This document shows, in pieces, positions 16,988-26,222 of a DNA stretch of 64,000 bases (its first letter is position 1; every line of letters starts with the position of its first letter). The position numbers and the translations under genes were made by a program. This stretch comes from Roseiarcus sp963770275 (GTDB lineage: Bacteria; Pseudomonadota; Alphaproteobacteria; Rhizobiales; Beijerinckiaceae), in contig CAVYPD010000002.1 in NCBI GenBank assembly GCA_963770275.1, forward strand, positions 124,001 to 188,000, in the 5' to 3' direction. Under the pieces are notes generated by a model. That model made no database searches and was not told the DNA's origin. It saw nothing but the letters and a program-made list of their open reading frames with translations.

Positions 16988-17852
16988 TCAAGTTACGGAA
17001 GAGGGTTTTCCCCGACGATGAGTCGTCGTCCGCGCGCGACTGCCAAAATCCGCAGGCGCGCGTGACTGCGGATCGGCGATGATGGGCGCCAACACGCGGC
17101 CGATGCGTTCGGCCCACGCGACCGCGCGGCTCCTTTCGGCGATCAGGTCCTGCCTGATCTCGATGAGCACATTGGCCAATCCACGCGAAGTGGCGATCTC
17201 GTCGATCGTGTCGCCGGCCAAGGCGCCGTCGTACGGCTCGTTGTCGCCGACCTCATCAGCGCGAAGATCCGGTTCCGCAATCAGCGCTTCGATCAGCGGT
17301 TTCGGAATTCGCCCATCGCGATCCCACAGGACGCCGATCTTCCACGGACGAGCAAGCGAGCGCATGACGGGCGTGAACGAATGGATCGAGATGAGCGCCG
17401 GCGGCTCGCCGGTCGCCATCATCGCATCGACCGTCGCCGCGACCTCTTGCCGATACGGCGCCCAGAATTGCGCGCTACGGCGGGCGATCTCGGCTGCGTC
17501 GATGTAGGCGTTGCCCGGCACGATCGCGCCGTCGGAGTAGCGCATGACCAGCGTCGGATCGTCCAGGCCCCGGTTCGGATCGATGACCAGACGGGAATAG
17601 GTCGATAGAACGGCCGGCGCGCCGAGCATTCGCGCAAGAGCGCGGGTCACTTCGGCGGCGCCAATGTCATAGGCGATGTGGCGGTCAAGCGCTTCACTGC
17701 GACAGGCCGAGCGTGCCGTAACCGGGAGGAATGGCGTTCGAGGCATGATCGCAGATGATGAGCGCGCCGCTGTCGAGCGCGCCAGGAATTGCCTCGAAGG
17801 CGGGATGAGCGATCTCGTCCATCCTCGGATCGACCTGAGCCGTCGGTCTCAC
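16988..17852 (-). pseudogene. N-formylglutamate amidohydrolase, frameshifted
   Basis: Family enzymes release formate from N-formyl-L-glutamate in histidine breakdown. The first frame begins at a GTG (17852) or ATG (17822) and holds ALIICDHASNAIPPGYGTLG, the metal-binding DHASN motif, then meets a TGA. Skipping one base at 17696 restores QEALDRHIAYDIGAAEVTRA, and the rest continues with STYSRLVIDPNRG and ISIHSFTPVM. The joined product has about 287 residues, near the family norm. It lies 18 bases after the SDR gene, suggesting an operon. No other hut gene is close. Confidence 0.8.
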
Positions 17853-17870
17853 TTACGCGATTGTTCGTAT

Positions 17871-18644
17871 TTAGCCAGCGATCGTCGCGCCGCCATCGAT
17901 GACGATGGTCTGTCCGGTCATGAACGATCCGGCCTTCGAGGCGAGGTAGACGGCGGCGCCGGCGATTTCGTCCACTTCGCCAATGCGCCCGAGCGGCGTC
18001 CTCGCGTTGACCGCCTTCAACGTCTGCGGGTTCTCCCACAACGCGCGCGCGAAATCGGTTCGGATCAGGCCTGGCGCAATGCAATTGACGCGGACATTGT
18101 GCTTTCCCCATTCGACCGCGAGATTGCGCGCCAGCTGAATGTCGGCGGCCTTGGAGACGTTGTAGGCGCCAATCACGGGCGAGCCCTTCAGGCCGCCGAT
18201 CGAGGAGATGATGACGATGGAGCCGTCGTTGCGCTCCAGCATGCCGGGCGCGGCCATCTGGATCAACCAATGGTTGGCGAGGACGTTGTTCTCGAGAATC
18301 TTGCGGAATTGTTCGTCCGAGATGCCGGCCATCGGCCCGTAGTAGGGATTTGACGCCGCGTTGCACACCAGAATGTCGATCCGGCCAAAGGCCTTGTTCG
18401 TCTCGTCGACCAGGCGTTGAAGATCGTCCTTGGACGAAATGTTGGCCGGGATCGGTTTCGCCGCCTCGCGCCCTCGCGCGCGATTGATGGCGGCCGCAGT
18501 CTCGGCGCAGGCGTCGGCTTTGCGCGATGAGATGATGACCGTCGCGCCATGTTCGGCCAGTCGTTCGGCGATGGCGCGGCCGATGCCGCGCGAGGAGCCG
18601 GTGACGATCGCGACGCGCCCGGTCAGGTCGAACAGACTGGTCAA
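17871..18644 (-). CDS. SDR-family oxidoreductase
   Basis: A 257-residue classical short-chain dehydrogenase: cofactor-binding GSSRGIGRAIAERL near the N-terminus, the structural NAAS variant of NNAG, catalytic Ser in VIISSIGG, YNVSK for Tyr and Lys, and the C-terminal GQTIVIDGGATIAG. It is predicted to interconvert an alcohol and a ketone with NAD(P)H. The TTG start at 18644 is chosen because GGGAGG lies just upstream and the length then fits the family; the frame extends to 18803 without conserved text. The first gene of an apparent operon with the amidohydrolase. Confidence 0.88.
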   Translation of the reverse strand: MTSLFDLTGRVAIVTGSSRGIGRAIAERLAEHGATVIISSRKADACAETAAAINRARGREAAKPIPANISSKDDLQRLVDETNKAFGRIDILVCNAASNPYYGPMAGISDEQFRKILENNVLANHWLIQMAAPGMLERNDGSIVIISSIGGLKGSPVIGAYNVSKAADIQLARNLAVEWGKHNVRVNCIAPGLIRTDFARALWENPQTLKAVNARTPLGRIGEVDEIAGAAVYLASKAGSFMTGQTIVIDGGATIAG

Positions 18645-19052
18645 GATTTCCTCCCGATGGGCAGCACGCCGCTTCGACGATGGCATTGTTTGCGGCGCCG
18701 ACGCTAGAGGCGAAGGACCGGTAGTCCGCACACTTTCCGCACCCCACGACAAAGGGCGATCAACGAAAGCAGGGAGCGATGTTCCAAGCGAACTTCTCCG
18801 CATTGCGAGCGGGTGCGCCTTGCGATATCAAACATCTATCCGATGCACGAAGAGTTCGTGGTTGGGTAGGGGGGCGTCAGATCTCTACGTGCGGCAAGAA
18901 TGCAGTGGTAGAAGGATCTGGTCTCGTCGTCCGGCATCGAGGCTCCGACCTGTGGCTGAACAACCACGCCGGTCGATCGTTCGCTGCTTTTTAGACGAGG
19001 TGTCGGGCTTGGAAGCTCACGCTGTGAACAGCGACGGCAGGGAAACGCTCTG
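18645..19052. other. Divergent intergenic region between SDR and ABC permease genes
   Basis: About 400 bases between minus- and plus-strand genes, where promoters for both are expected. I see no near-consensus promoter and no credible gene. Confidence 0.4.
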
Positions 19053-20039
19053 ATGCCATCGGCCGTCCGCGCCAATTCTTCGCTTGGCGCAGTTCAGGTC
19101 GCAATTTCCCAGTGGCCCGCACTCAATCGCGCAATGCCTGCGCTCGTAAGCCTTATCGTTCTCTTGACGATTGCGGGCGCGCTCATCCCCTCATTCTTAC
19201 TTCCAGCGCGGTTGCTTCTGCTCGGCCAGCAGGTCGCGCCGCTGGCCTTGGTTGCGATAGGCCAGACGCTCGTCGTGCTGATGGGCTGGATCGACCTTTC
19301 CGTCGGCGCGGTCCTGACGCTGAGCCTGGTTCTCGGCGCCGGGATCGCGCGCGGCAGCAACGAGGCCTTGCCGATCACGGTTTTTGCGTGCCTCGCAGTT
19401 GGCGCGGCGATTGGAGCGGTCAACGGGCTTTTGGTGACGCGCCTGCGTCTTCCCGCGCTGATCAGCACCCTGGCCACCGCGACCATCATCGACGGCGCCT
19501 CCTGGGTTTACACGAACGGGGCGCCCAACGGGTCGATGCCAACGATCTTGCAATTCGTGGCCAACGGAAAGTTCGGCATTGTCCCGGCAGCGGATCTGTT
19601 CGTAGGCCTCGTCTTTATAGCTGTTCTGATCTTGCTTACCCGCACCGTATTCGGACGTCGTCTTTACGCCACCGGCGCGAACCCTCGCGCGGCGCGGCTG
19701 GCTGGAATAAGCATCGACCGAGTAACCGTGATCGCCTACATTTTCTGCGGCGTCCTTGCCGCAGCAGGGGGGTTGCTTCTTGGCGGATATATAGCCGTCG
19801 GCACGCTGAAGGCTGGTGATGGATACGTGCTCAATTCGCTCGCGGTCGTGCTCATTGGCGGCACCAGCCTTTCGGGCGGCGAAGGCGGAGTTTTCGGGAC
19901 CCTGGTCGGGGTGGCGATTCTCGCCGTGCTGACGGCGCTCCTCGTTCAGCTTAGTGTGCCCATAGCGCTCCGATCGGTCCTTCTCGCGATCATCGTGATC
20001 GTGGGCGCTATTCTTCAAGGGAGGCGAATGGCGAGCTAA
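19053..20039 (+). CDS. Sugar ABC transporter permease (RbsC/BPD_transp_2 family)
   Basis: A 328-residue integral membrane protein with about ten hydrophobic segments. It carries the family text GQTLVVLMGWIDLSVGAVLT (the IDLSVG motif) and the cytoplasmic loop NPRAARLAGISIDRVT that contacts the ATPase. It opens a plus-strand importer set: permease, binding protein, ATPase, second permease. Having two different permeases suggests a heterodimeric channel. The substrate is probably a sugar or polyol, not specified by sequence. Confidence 0.9.
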   Translation: MPSAVRANSSLGAVQVAISQWPALNRAMPALVSLIVLLTIAGALIPSFLLPARLLLLGQQVAPLALVAIGQTLVVLMGWIDLSVGAVLTLSLVLGAGIARGSNEALPITVFACLAVGAAIGAVNGLLVTRLRLPALISTLATATIIDGASWVYTNGAPNGSMPTILQFVANGKFGIVPAADLFVGLVFIAVLILLTRTVFGRRLYATGANPRAARLAGISIDRVTVIAYIFCGVLAAAGGLLLGGYIAVGTLKAGDGYVLNSLAVVLIGGTSLSGGEGGVFGTLVGVAILAVLTALLVQLSVPIALRSVLLAIIVIVGAILQGRRMAS

Positions 20040-20176
20040 TAGCGTTTCGCGGGCGTGATGCCCGATAGAGGAACCGCCGTTGGCCTCGCGGCCCGAAAGC
20101 CACGGCCGTCCACTGACGCCGAACCAACACACCAAAAACGAAAACCGACAACGCAAAGAAGAGGGAAGGGTACGCC

Positions 20177-21235
20177 ATGACAATCAACAGTAAGCACGCA
20201 AAAATCTCTCACCGGAGGATCGTCGGACTCGTTGCCGCGGCCATGCTCGTCGCGACGTCCTTGGGCGCGACGGCCAGTCACGCGGCAGAGAAGAAGCCGC
20301 CATTCGTGATCGGGGTGTCGAACGATTCGGTCGCCAACCCGTTCCGAGTCCAGATGATCAACGAGATCAAATACTATGCGAGCAAACATCCGGAGTTGAT
20401 CAAGGATCTCATCGTCCTGAACGCCGGAGAAGACACCAACAAGCAGATCTCTGACGTTCAGGACCTGATTTCGCGGGGCGTTGACGGCATCGTGCTCTCG
20501 CCCCACTCCAATACGGCCTTCGCTTCGGTGCTGAAGGACGCAAAGGACAACAACATCCCGGTCGCCACCTACAATAACAACATCACCGAGGGCGCGGACC
20601 TGGTCGTCGCGCAGGTGACTCCGCCCTTCAAGGAATGGAATCGCCAGACAACGGAATGGCTCGCCAAGGCGATGGGAGGCAAAGGGAACATCATCGTGCT
20701 CCGCGGCATTACCGGAACGCCGGTCGACGGCTACGAATGGGACGGCGCCAAGGAGGTTCTGGACCAGAACCCGGGCATCAAGGTTATCTGCAGCGAATAC
20801 GCCAACTGGGACTACGGCGCGGCGAAGACGGCGGTCCAGAACTGCCTCGCCAACCATCCCGAGGTTAACGGCGTCCTCTCTTTCGGGGACTCCATGACCT
20901 GGGCGGCCGGAGAAGTGATGGCTGCCCAAGGCTATGACATCACAAAAATCCCCATGATCGGCGTCGGCGGAGGCAATGGCCCGCTGAAATGGTGGGCCGC
21001 CAATCCGAAGGTTCAGTGGTACGTCATCGGCGACCATACCGACGTCGCCGTCTACGGCACCCTGGACGTGATCAATGCGCTGACCGGCAAAACGGGTGAG
21101 AAGGTCGAAATCCCAACGAAGGTCGTCACCTCCGAGACTCTCAAGGACTTCGTTCAGCCCGACCTGCCCGACAACGTCTGGCTCCTCGGCACGCAGCTTC
21201 CGCCCGAAGAACTTAAGAAGCAGGCGACACGCTAG
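20177..21235 (+). CDS. Sugar ABC transporter substrate-binding protein
   Basis: A 352-residue periplasmic protein with a signal peptide (LVAAAMLVATSLGATASHA) cut before AEKKPPF. The body fits the Peripla_BP_4 family: VIGVSNDSVANPFRVQMINE, LISRGVDGIVLSP, VNGVLSFGDSMTWAAGEVM. Such proteins capture a sugar-like ligand and deliver it to the permeases. It is the second gene of the importer operon, 137 bases after the first permease. Confidence 0.9.
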   Translation: MTINSKHAKISHRRIVGLVAAAMLVATSLGATASHAAEKKPPFVIGVSNDSVANPFRVQMINEIKYYASKHPELIKDLIVLNAGEDTNKQISDVQDLISRGVDGIVLSPHSNTAFASVLKDAKDNNIPVATYNNNITEGADLVVAQVTPPFKEWNRQTTEWLAKAMGGKGNIIVLRGITGTPVDGYEWDGAKEVLDQNPGIKVICSEYANWDYGAAKTAVQNCLANHPEVNGVLSFGDSMTWAAGEVMAAQGYDITKIPMIGVGGGNGPLKWWAANPKVQWYVIGDHTDVAVYGTLDVINALTGKTGEKVEIPTKVVTSETLKDFVQPDLPDNVWLLGTQLPPEELKKQATR

Positions 21236-21274
21236 GGCTATCGCCAAGATTTCGCGAAAAACGAACGCTCAGCA

Positions 21275-22861
21275 TTGACGACCAGTCAGGACTCCACGCC
21301 CGACCGCGCGGCGCAATCCGCGCGGGACCGGGCTGAGAAGGTCTCCACAGCTTCAGGCGACGTCCCTCTTCTGGAGCTGCGCAACGTCACCAAGGCGTTT
21401 GGCGCGACCATCGCGCTCCGCGACATCGATCTGAAGTTAGAAGCAGGGCAATTCCACGCGCTTCTGGGCGAGAACGGCGCGGGTAAGTCGACCATCATAA
21501 AAATACTCGCGGGCATCCATCCTCCGACCCGCGGCGAGATGCTGTTTGAGGGCGAACAACTTGAGGCGCCGACGCCCGCGTTGCTGCGCTCCATCGGACT
21601 CCATATTGTTCACCAGGATTCTTCCATAATTCCGGGCCTGACCGTTGCCCAGAACTTCGCCCTCGGGCAAGAGCCGATCGGCGCTCTCGGCTTCATTCGA
21701 CGCGGGCGGGTGCGCGAAGAACTGATAGCGCGCAGCAAGCGCTTCGATATCCGGTTCGACCCGGACATTCCGGCGGAGCGGCTCAGGATCGGCGATCGCA
21801 AGATCCTCGAGATTTTGAAGGTGCTCGACGAGAAACAGAAACTCCTGGTCCTTGATGAGCCGACCGCCTCTTTCACCACGGAAGAGACACGGCGACTGCT
21901 CGCCATCCTCGCCGAGCTGAAAGCTCTCGGAACCGCGATCCTCTATGTCACTCACCGCCTCGAGGAGATCGAGGGCATGGTCGACCGCGTGACAGTCCTG
22001 CGCGACGGCTCAAAGGTCGGTGAACTGACCCGCTCGGAAGCCAACCATGAGCGCGTGGTCTCCCTTATGGTGGGCCGCGACATTGGCCAGATGTATCCGC
22101 ATTCTGCGTCGCCCCCGAGCGAGGTGTTTTTCTCCGCTGAGCGATTGCAGCGCGCCGACGCGTTTGAGGATGTGACCCTCAATGTCCGCCGAGGGGAAAT
22201 CCTGGCCCTTGTGGGCCTCGCGGGTCAAGGAAGCTTCGAGGTCGCGCGCAGCATCGCGGGCCTTTATCCGTCGGACTTCGGCGAGATCCGGATGGACGGA
22301 AAACCGATCAGGGTGCGCTCTCTTCGCGACGCGCTCGCAAATGGCATAGCCTTCCTTGCCGAGGACCGCGCCGACACGATCCTCCGGGTGCGCACGGTGC
22401 GCGAGAACCTCGCGCTTGGCGCTCTCAAAACGTGGTCGCGCATGGGCTTCGTCGATACGCGGCGAGAGGTGGATGAGACCAACCGGCTGATCACCGCGCT
22501 CTCGGTGCGTTGCCGATCTCCCAACGCGCTTGCCGAATCCCTTAGCGGCGGCAACCAGCAGAAGCTTGCGCTCGGCCGGTGGCTCGCAGACAAGCGCCGG
22601 CTCCTCGTCCTCTTGGACCCGACCGCGGGCATCGATGTCGGCGCGCGAGCCGAGATCTATAAACATCTCCGAAATTTCGCCGACGACGACGGCGGCGTGC
22701 TCATCGCCACAAGCGATTTGTCCGAAGCGCTTGGCCTGGCGGATACAATTGTTGCTTTTTACCAGGGCCGCCAAGTGGCGACGTTTACGCGCGACAGTCG
22801 GAGTGAAGAGGAGGTTCTGGCCGCTATGACCGGCCAAAGGCTTGCGAGAGAGGCAGCGTGA
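21275..22861 (+). CDS. Sugar ABC transporter ATP-binding protein (RbsA type)
   Basis: A 528-residue protein with two ABC domains. The first has Walker A GENGAGKST and Walker B LLVLDEPTASF; the second keeps the signature LSGGNQQKLALGRWL but has a degenerate Walker A region (GLAGQGSFEVARS), the usual RbsA-type asymmetry. It energises uptake through the two permeases. The start is a TTG; the first 30 or so residues are charged and not conserved. Its stop overlaps the next gene's GTG start by 4 bases. Confidence 0.92.
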   Translation: MTTSQDSTPDRAAQSARDRAEKVSTASGDVPLLELRNVTKAFGATIALRDIDLKLEAGQFHALLGENGAGKSTIIKILAGIHPPTRGEMLFEGEQLEAPTPALLRSIGLHIVHQDSSIIPGLTVAQNFALGQEPIGALGFIRRGRVREELIARSKRFDIRFDPDIPAERLRIGDRKILEILKVLDEKQKLLVLDEPTASFTTEETRRLLAILAELKALGTAILYVTHRLEEIEGMVDRVTVLRDGSKVGELTRSEANHERVVSLMVGRDIGQMYPHSASPPSEVFFSAERLQRADAFEDVTLNVRRGEILALVGLAGQGSFEVARSIAGLYPSDFGEIRMDGKPIRVRSLRDALANGIAFLAEDRADTILRVRTVRENLALGALKTWSRMGFVDTRREVDETNRLITALSVRCRSPNALAESLSGGNQQKLALGRWLADKRRLLVLLDPTAGIDVGARAEIYKHLRNFADDDGGVLIATSDLSEALGLADTIVAFYQGRQVATFTRDSRSEEEVLAAMTGQRLAREAA

Positions 22862-23814
22862 GCCGGTTCAGCCGGAGAACGGTCGGGCCGATCGTGCTTC
22901 TCGTGGTCGGCGCGCTTCTCGCCTATTTCCTGGTGCCGCGCTTCGGGACCCGCATCAATATCGGCTACTTCCTTTTGCAGTCGGTACCGTTGCTCCTGAC
23001 CGCCGTCGGCCAAACGCTGGTCATCATGACCGCGGGGATCGACCTCTCGGTCGGCGCCTCCGTCACCCTGGCGGGCGTGATCGCCTCGCTCGTGATGGAT
23101 CCGGCGAACGGCGGCAGCGTGCCGTTAGCGCTTGCCGCCTGTGTTGGCGCAGCGGTTGCTGTCGGTCTCGTCAATGGACTTCTCATCGTTCGCTACAACC
23201 TTCCGCCATTCCTTGCGACGCTTGGGATGACCTTCTTTCTCGCGGGCATGAATCTCTATCTTAGGCCGGTGCCGGGGGGTCACATTGCACGATCGTTTCA
23301 GGACGCCGCTACGACGCGCTGGGGCGCTATCCCGGCCACCCCAGTCGTGACCCTGATCGTCCTGTTCCTCATAGCCACTTATGTCGACAGGTCGCGGTTC
23401 GGCCTGCGGCTCCGCGCGGTGGGATGGAACGAAAAGTCCGCGCGGCTTGCGGGGGTCTCGCTTGGTGGGATCAAGGTCGCGGCTTACATCGGCTCAGCGC
23501 TCCTTGCTTCGGCTGCGGGGCTGTTCATCGCATCGCGCACGGGCAGCGGCGATCCGCTGGTAGGAAACACATATCAGCTCTCGAGCATCAGCGCGGCCGT
23601 GCTCGGCGGCGTCGACTTGTTTGGCGGGCGGGGCACGATTTGGGGGGCGATTGCTGGCGCGCTGCTGCTCGCCATGATCGGCAACGTCCTCAATCTGCTG
23701 GGTGTCGTCGCCTACTGGCAGTGGATCGTGCAGGGCATCATCCTACTCCTCGCCGTCGCCCTCTACGCGGTCGAGTTTGGGCAAAAGCGGGAGCACTCAA
23801 TTGGCGTGAACTGA
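22858..23814 (+). CDS. Sugar ABC transporter permease, second subunit
   Basis: A 318-residue membrane protein of the same family as the 19053 gene, with GQTLVIMTAGIDLSVGASVT and NEKSARLAGVSLGGIKVAAY. The GTGA overlap with the ATPase gene shows coupled translation. Together the two permeases probably form the transmembrane channel. Confidence 0.92.
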   Translation: MSRFSRRTVGPIVLLVVGALLAYFLVPRFGTRINIGYFLLQSVPLLLTAVGQTLVIMTAGIDLSVGASVTLAGVIASLVMDPANGGSVPLALAACVGAAVAVGLVNGLLIVRYNLPPFLATLGMTFFLAGMNLYLRPVPGGHIARSFQDAATTRWGAIPATPVVTLIVLFLIATYVDRSRFGLRLRAVGWNEKSARLAGVSLGGIKVAAYIGSALLASAAGLFIASRTGSGDPLVGNTYQLSSISAAVLGGVDLFGGRGTIWGAIAGALLLAMIGNVLNLLGVVAYWQWIVQGIILLLAVALYAVEFGQKREHSIGVN

Positions 23815-23840
23815 AGCCCGAAAAGCAGGCCCGGCAAGCG

Positions 23841-23857
23841 CGTTAAGCTGCTTAACG
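23841..23857. promoter_or_regulatory. Short perfect dyad between importer operon and dioxygenase gene
   Basis: CGTTAAG and CTTAACG flank a 3-nt loop, 27 bases after the permease stop and about 120 bases before the dioxygenase. It may be an operator or an attenuating hairpin; there is no T-tract. Confidence 0.3.
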
Positions 23858-23976
23858 GAGGCCTTTAGCGCCGGAACGCTTCCTCCGTTGACTACGGCGA
23901 GGCAGCTTCTAGGATTTGGACATGCCGCTATCTCGGCGGAGACGCTGCACAAAGCTGCAGGTTGCGGGAGGATCCC

Positions 23977-24801
23977 TTGGCGACAATCTCGACGGACGCC
24001 ATCCGCCAGTTCGACGAACAGGGTTTTTATGCGCCAATACGCGCGTTGAGCAATGGCGAAGCTGCTGATCTACGCGATCGCCTGGAGGCTTTTGAGACCG
24101 CCAACAGCGGATTGACGGGGGGACTTCGCAACAAGCCGCATTTGCTTTTGACGTGGCTGGACGAACTGGTGCGCCATCCCGGCGTTCTCGACGCGGTCGA
24201 GCAGATGATCGGCCCCAACATTTTGGTCTGGGGCAGCAGTTTCTTCATCAAGGAACCGCGCAACCCGAGTTTCGTCTCATGGCACCAGGATTCCACATAT
24301 TGGGGATTGGAGCCGCCGGATATCGTAACGGCCTGGGTGGCCCTCAGCGAGAGCACTCATGAAAACGGGGCGATGCGGGTTATCCCTGGATCGCACAAGC
24401 TGGACCAGGCGCCGCACCGCGACACTTTCGCCGCCGATAACTTGCTGAGCCGGGGGCAGGAGATCATGGTCGAGGTGGATGAGAGTCAAGCGGTTGAGCT
24501 GCCGCTCCAACCCGGTGAGATGTCGCTGCACCATGTTCGCCTGATCCATGGGTCGGAGCCTAACCCGTCGGGCAAGCGTCGGATCGGTTTCGCCATTCGC
24601 TACCTTCCAACCTATGTCCGTCAGGCGGTAGGCGGGCGCAATTCAGCGATGCTTGTGCGCGGAGTGGACACATACGGCCATTTCGATCCCGAACAGCGTC
24701 CGGAGTTCGACATGGCGCCCGGCGCCCAAGCCCACCATGCCGAGGTCATGGCTCGGACGAACCAAGTCCTGATGCGCGATACGCCGCTCGTCGCGCCTTA
24801 A
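23977..24801 (+). CDS. Phytanoyl-CoA dioxygenase (PhyH)-family Fe(II)/2-oxoglutarate oxygenase
   Basis: A 274-residue enzyme. VSWHQDSTYWG holds the H-x-D part of the iron-binding triad, and the distal His lies in HHVRLIHGSEPN, followed by RRIGFAIRY with the 2-oxoglutarate-binding Arg. ENGAMRVIPGSHK is typical of PhyH. These enzymes hydroxylate an unactivated carbon, and can remove methyl groups oxidatively. The TTG at 23977 has GGAGG 5 nt upstream and beats the TTG at 23962. Placement directly after the importer operon suggests action on its cargo. Confidence 0.87.
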   Translation: MATISTDAIRQFDEQGFYAPIRALSNGEAADLRDRLEAFETANSGLTGGLRNKPHLLLTWLDELVRHPGVLDAVEQMIGPNILVWGSSFFIKEPRNPSFVSWHQDSTYWGLEPPDIVTAWVALSESTHENGAMRVIPGSHKLDQAPHRDTFAADNLLSRGQEIMVEVDESQAVELPLQPGEMSLHHVRLIHGSEPNPSGKRRIGFAIRYLPTYVRQAVGGRNSAMLVRGVDTYGHFDPEQRPEFDMAPGAQAHHAEVMARTNQVLMRDTPLVAP

Positions 24802-24886
24802 GCGGAGCGACTGGGCTGCCGCGGGCCTAGTTCTCCAGATCGCTGAGCCCGCTCCTAACGGGGTGCGACTAGGGGCGGCAGAAAAC

Positions 24887-25987
24887 CTATTTCCAAAGGC
24901 TCAGGAACTTCGCGCGGTAATCGACCTTGGTTCCGAACTCGCCGCCCGGCGGGGGCAGATTGTCCTTGGTGATGATCGCGAAAGGCGTGCCTTCGCCGTG
25001 CGGTTCGATGAGGGGCTGCTTATTGAGGACGCGGATGGCCTGATCGACTTGGGCCCAGCCCATGTAGAAATTGTCAAAGGCGGCGTCCGCGACCTGGACA
25101 CGGCCCTGGCGAATGAACTCGATGTTCTGGGCTGAGCCGACGATGCTGACCAGCTTCACCTTGTCCTGCAGACCGGCTTGCACGATCGCATTCACCATGA
25201 CGGCGGCCGCGGGATCGTAAGGCGCATAGACCCAGTCGACATCAGGATGGGTCTGAAGATAGCCGACAACCATCTGACCGACGGAACCGACCTGTGAAGC
25301 GGTCATCTTCACGATGTCCGATACCTTGCAGCCCGGACATTGCTTGATGACGTCCACAAACCCCCTCAGGCTTGCAACGGAGGATGGATATTCATCGTCT
25401 TCGTAGACGACGACATTGGCCTTGCCGCCGGAATCCTTGACCGCGAATTCGCCGAGGCCCCGTCCAGCCGCTGGAAAGTCGGTCCCGACGTCGGCCACAT
25501 ATTTGAGGCCGCCGTTCGGCGGCGTGATGACCGGATTGGGGGTGTCGGTGCCGGCCGAACTGGACACGACGGGCACGCCCGCCTCTTTTGCTTTTGAGAG
25601 GCCGAGTTGAATGAGGTCGGGGTCGAGCGCGGCCGTCAACAGCAGATTGGCGCCCGAAGAGAGGGCGTCGAGCATTCCGCCGTTTTGCTTTTCCTGAGTG
25701 CCAGCGCCGTCATAAACGGTGACCGTCCATCCGAGCGCCTTCGCCGCCTCCGCGGCGGCGAGCGCCGGGGCGTAGCAGCCGCGGAACTGGGCGCCGCACG
25801 CAACCACCCCGACCTTGATGTCTTTCGGCGCCTTGGCCGGAACAGTCGGTCCGGGCCAAGCGTCATCAGCGCGCGCGACGCCCAATCCGCACCACACGAC
25901 CGAGCTCACCAAGGCGGCAAGCGTTGCGGCGCGTCGCAAACCAAGGCCAGCGCGGCGGACTGTCAACTCCTGCTCACCAACCCTCAC
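24887..25987 (-). CDS. Sugar-type ABC transporter substrate-binding protein, second system
   Basis: A 366-residue exported protein. A signal segment (TLAALVSSVVWCGLGVARA) ends before DDAWPGP, and the body resembles ribose-type binding proteins: KVGVVACGAQFRGCYAPAL, GANLLLTAALDPDLIQLGL, GYLQTHPDVDWVYAPYDP. The GTG at 25987 is preferred because GGAGG lies 6 nt upstream; the frame runs on to 26050. It is the last gene of a minus-strand set (ATPase, permease, binding protein), with its own predicted promoter motif upstream. Confidence 0.87.
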   Translation of the reverse strand: MRVGEQELTVRRAGLGLRRAATLAALVSSVVWCGLGVARADDAWPGPTVPAKAPKDIKVGVVACGAQFRGCYAPALAAAEAAKALGWTVTVYDGAGTQEKQNGGMLDALSSGANLLLTAALDPDLIQLGLSKAKEAGVPVVSSSAGTDTPNPVITPPNGGLKYVADVGTDFPAAGRGLGEFAVKDSGGKANVVVYEDDEYPSSVASLRGFVDVIKQCPGCKVSDIVKMTASQVGSVGQMVVGYLQTHPDVDWVYAPYDPAAAVMVNAIVQAGLQDKVKLVSIVGSAQNIEFIRQGRVQVADAAFDNFYMGWAQVDQAIRVLNKQPLIEPHGEGTPFAIITKDNLPPPGGEFGTKVDYRAKFLSLWK

Positions 25988-26007
25988 AGCGCGCCTCCAG
26001 ACTTTTC

Positions 26008-26032
26008 TCTCGATAAAAATGAGCGTGACAGC
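26008..26032 (-). promoter_or_regulatory. Shared 25-bp motif, copy upstream of the second binding protein
   Basis: On the plus strand the motif starts TCTCGATAAAAATG and ends GCGTGACAGC. It matches the copy at 28905-28929 at 20 of 25 positions. It lies about 21 nt before the binding-protein start. It could be a common operator or promoter element for the minus-strand importer genes. Confidence 0.45.
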
Positions 26033-26222
26033 CAAATGTACGAGTGTCAACGACCGCCGGGACGGTTGTCGATTTTCTGTGGAGCGCGTGGAGTTTGGCG
26101 AAATTCCAAGTTGGGCTCATCGGCTGGCGTCCAGGCTCGGGACACAGCCTTCTCTGAGCCACCGCACCGGAAGCTGGCCGAATGTCGCTTCCAGCACATC
26201 ACGGGGGAAGCCTGAGCGCCGT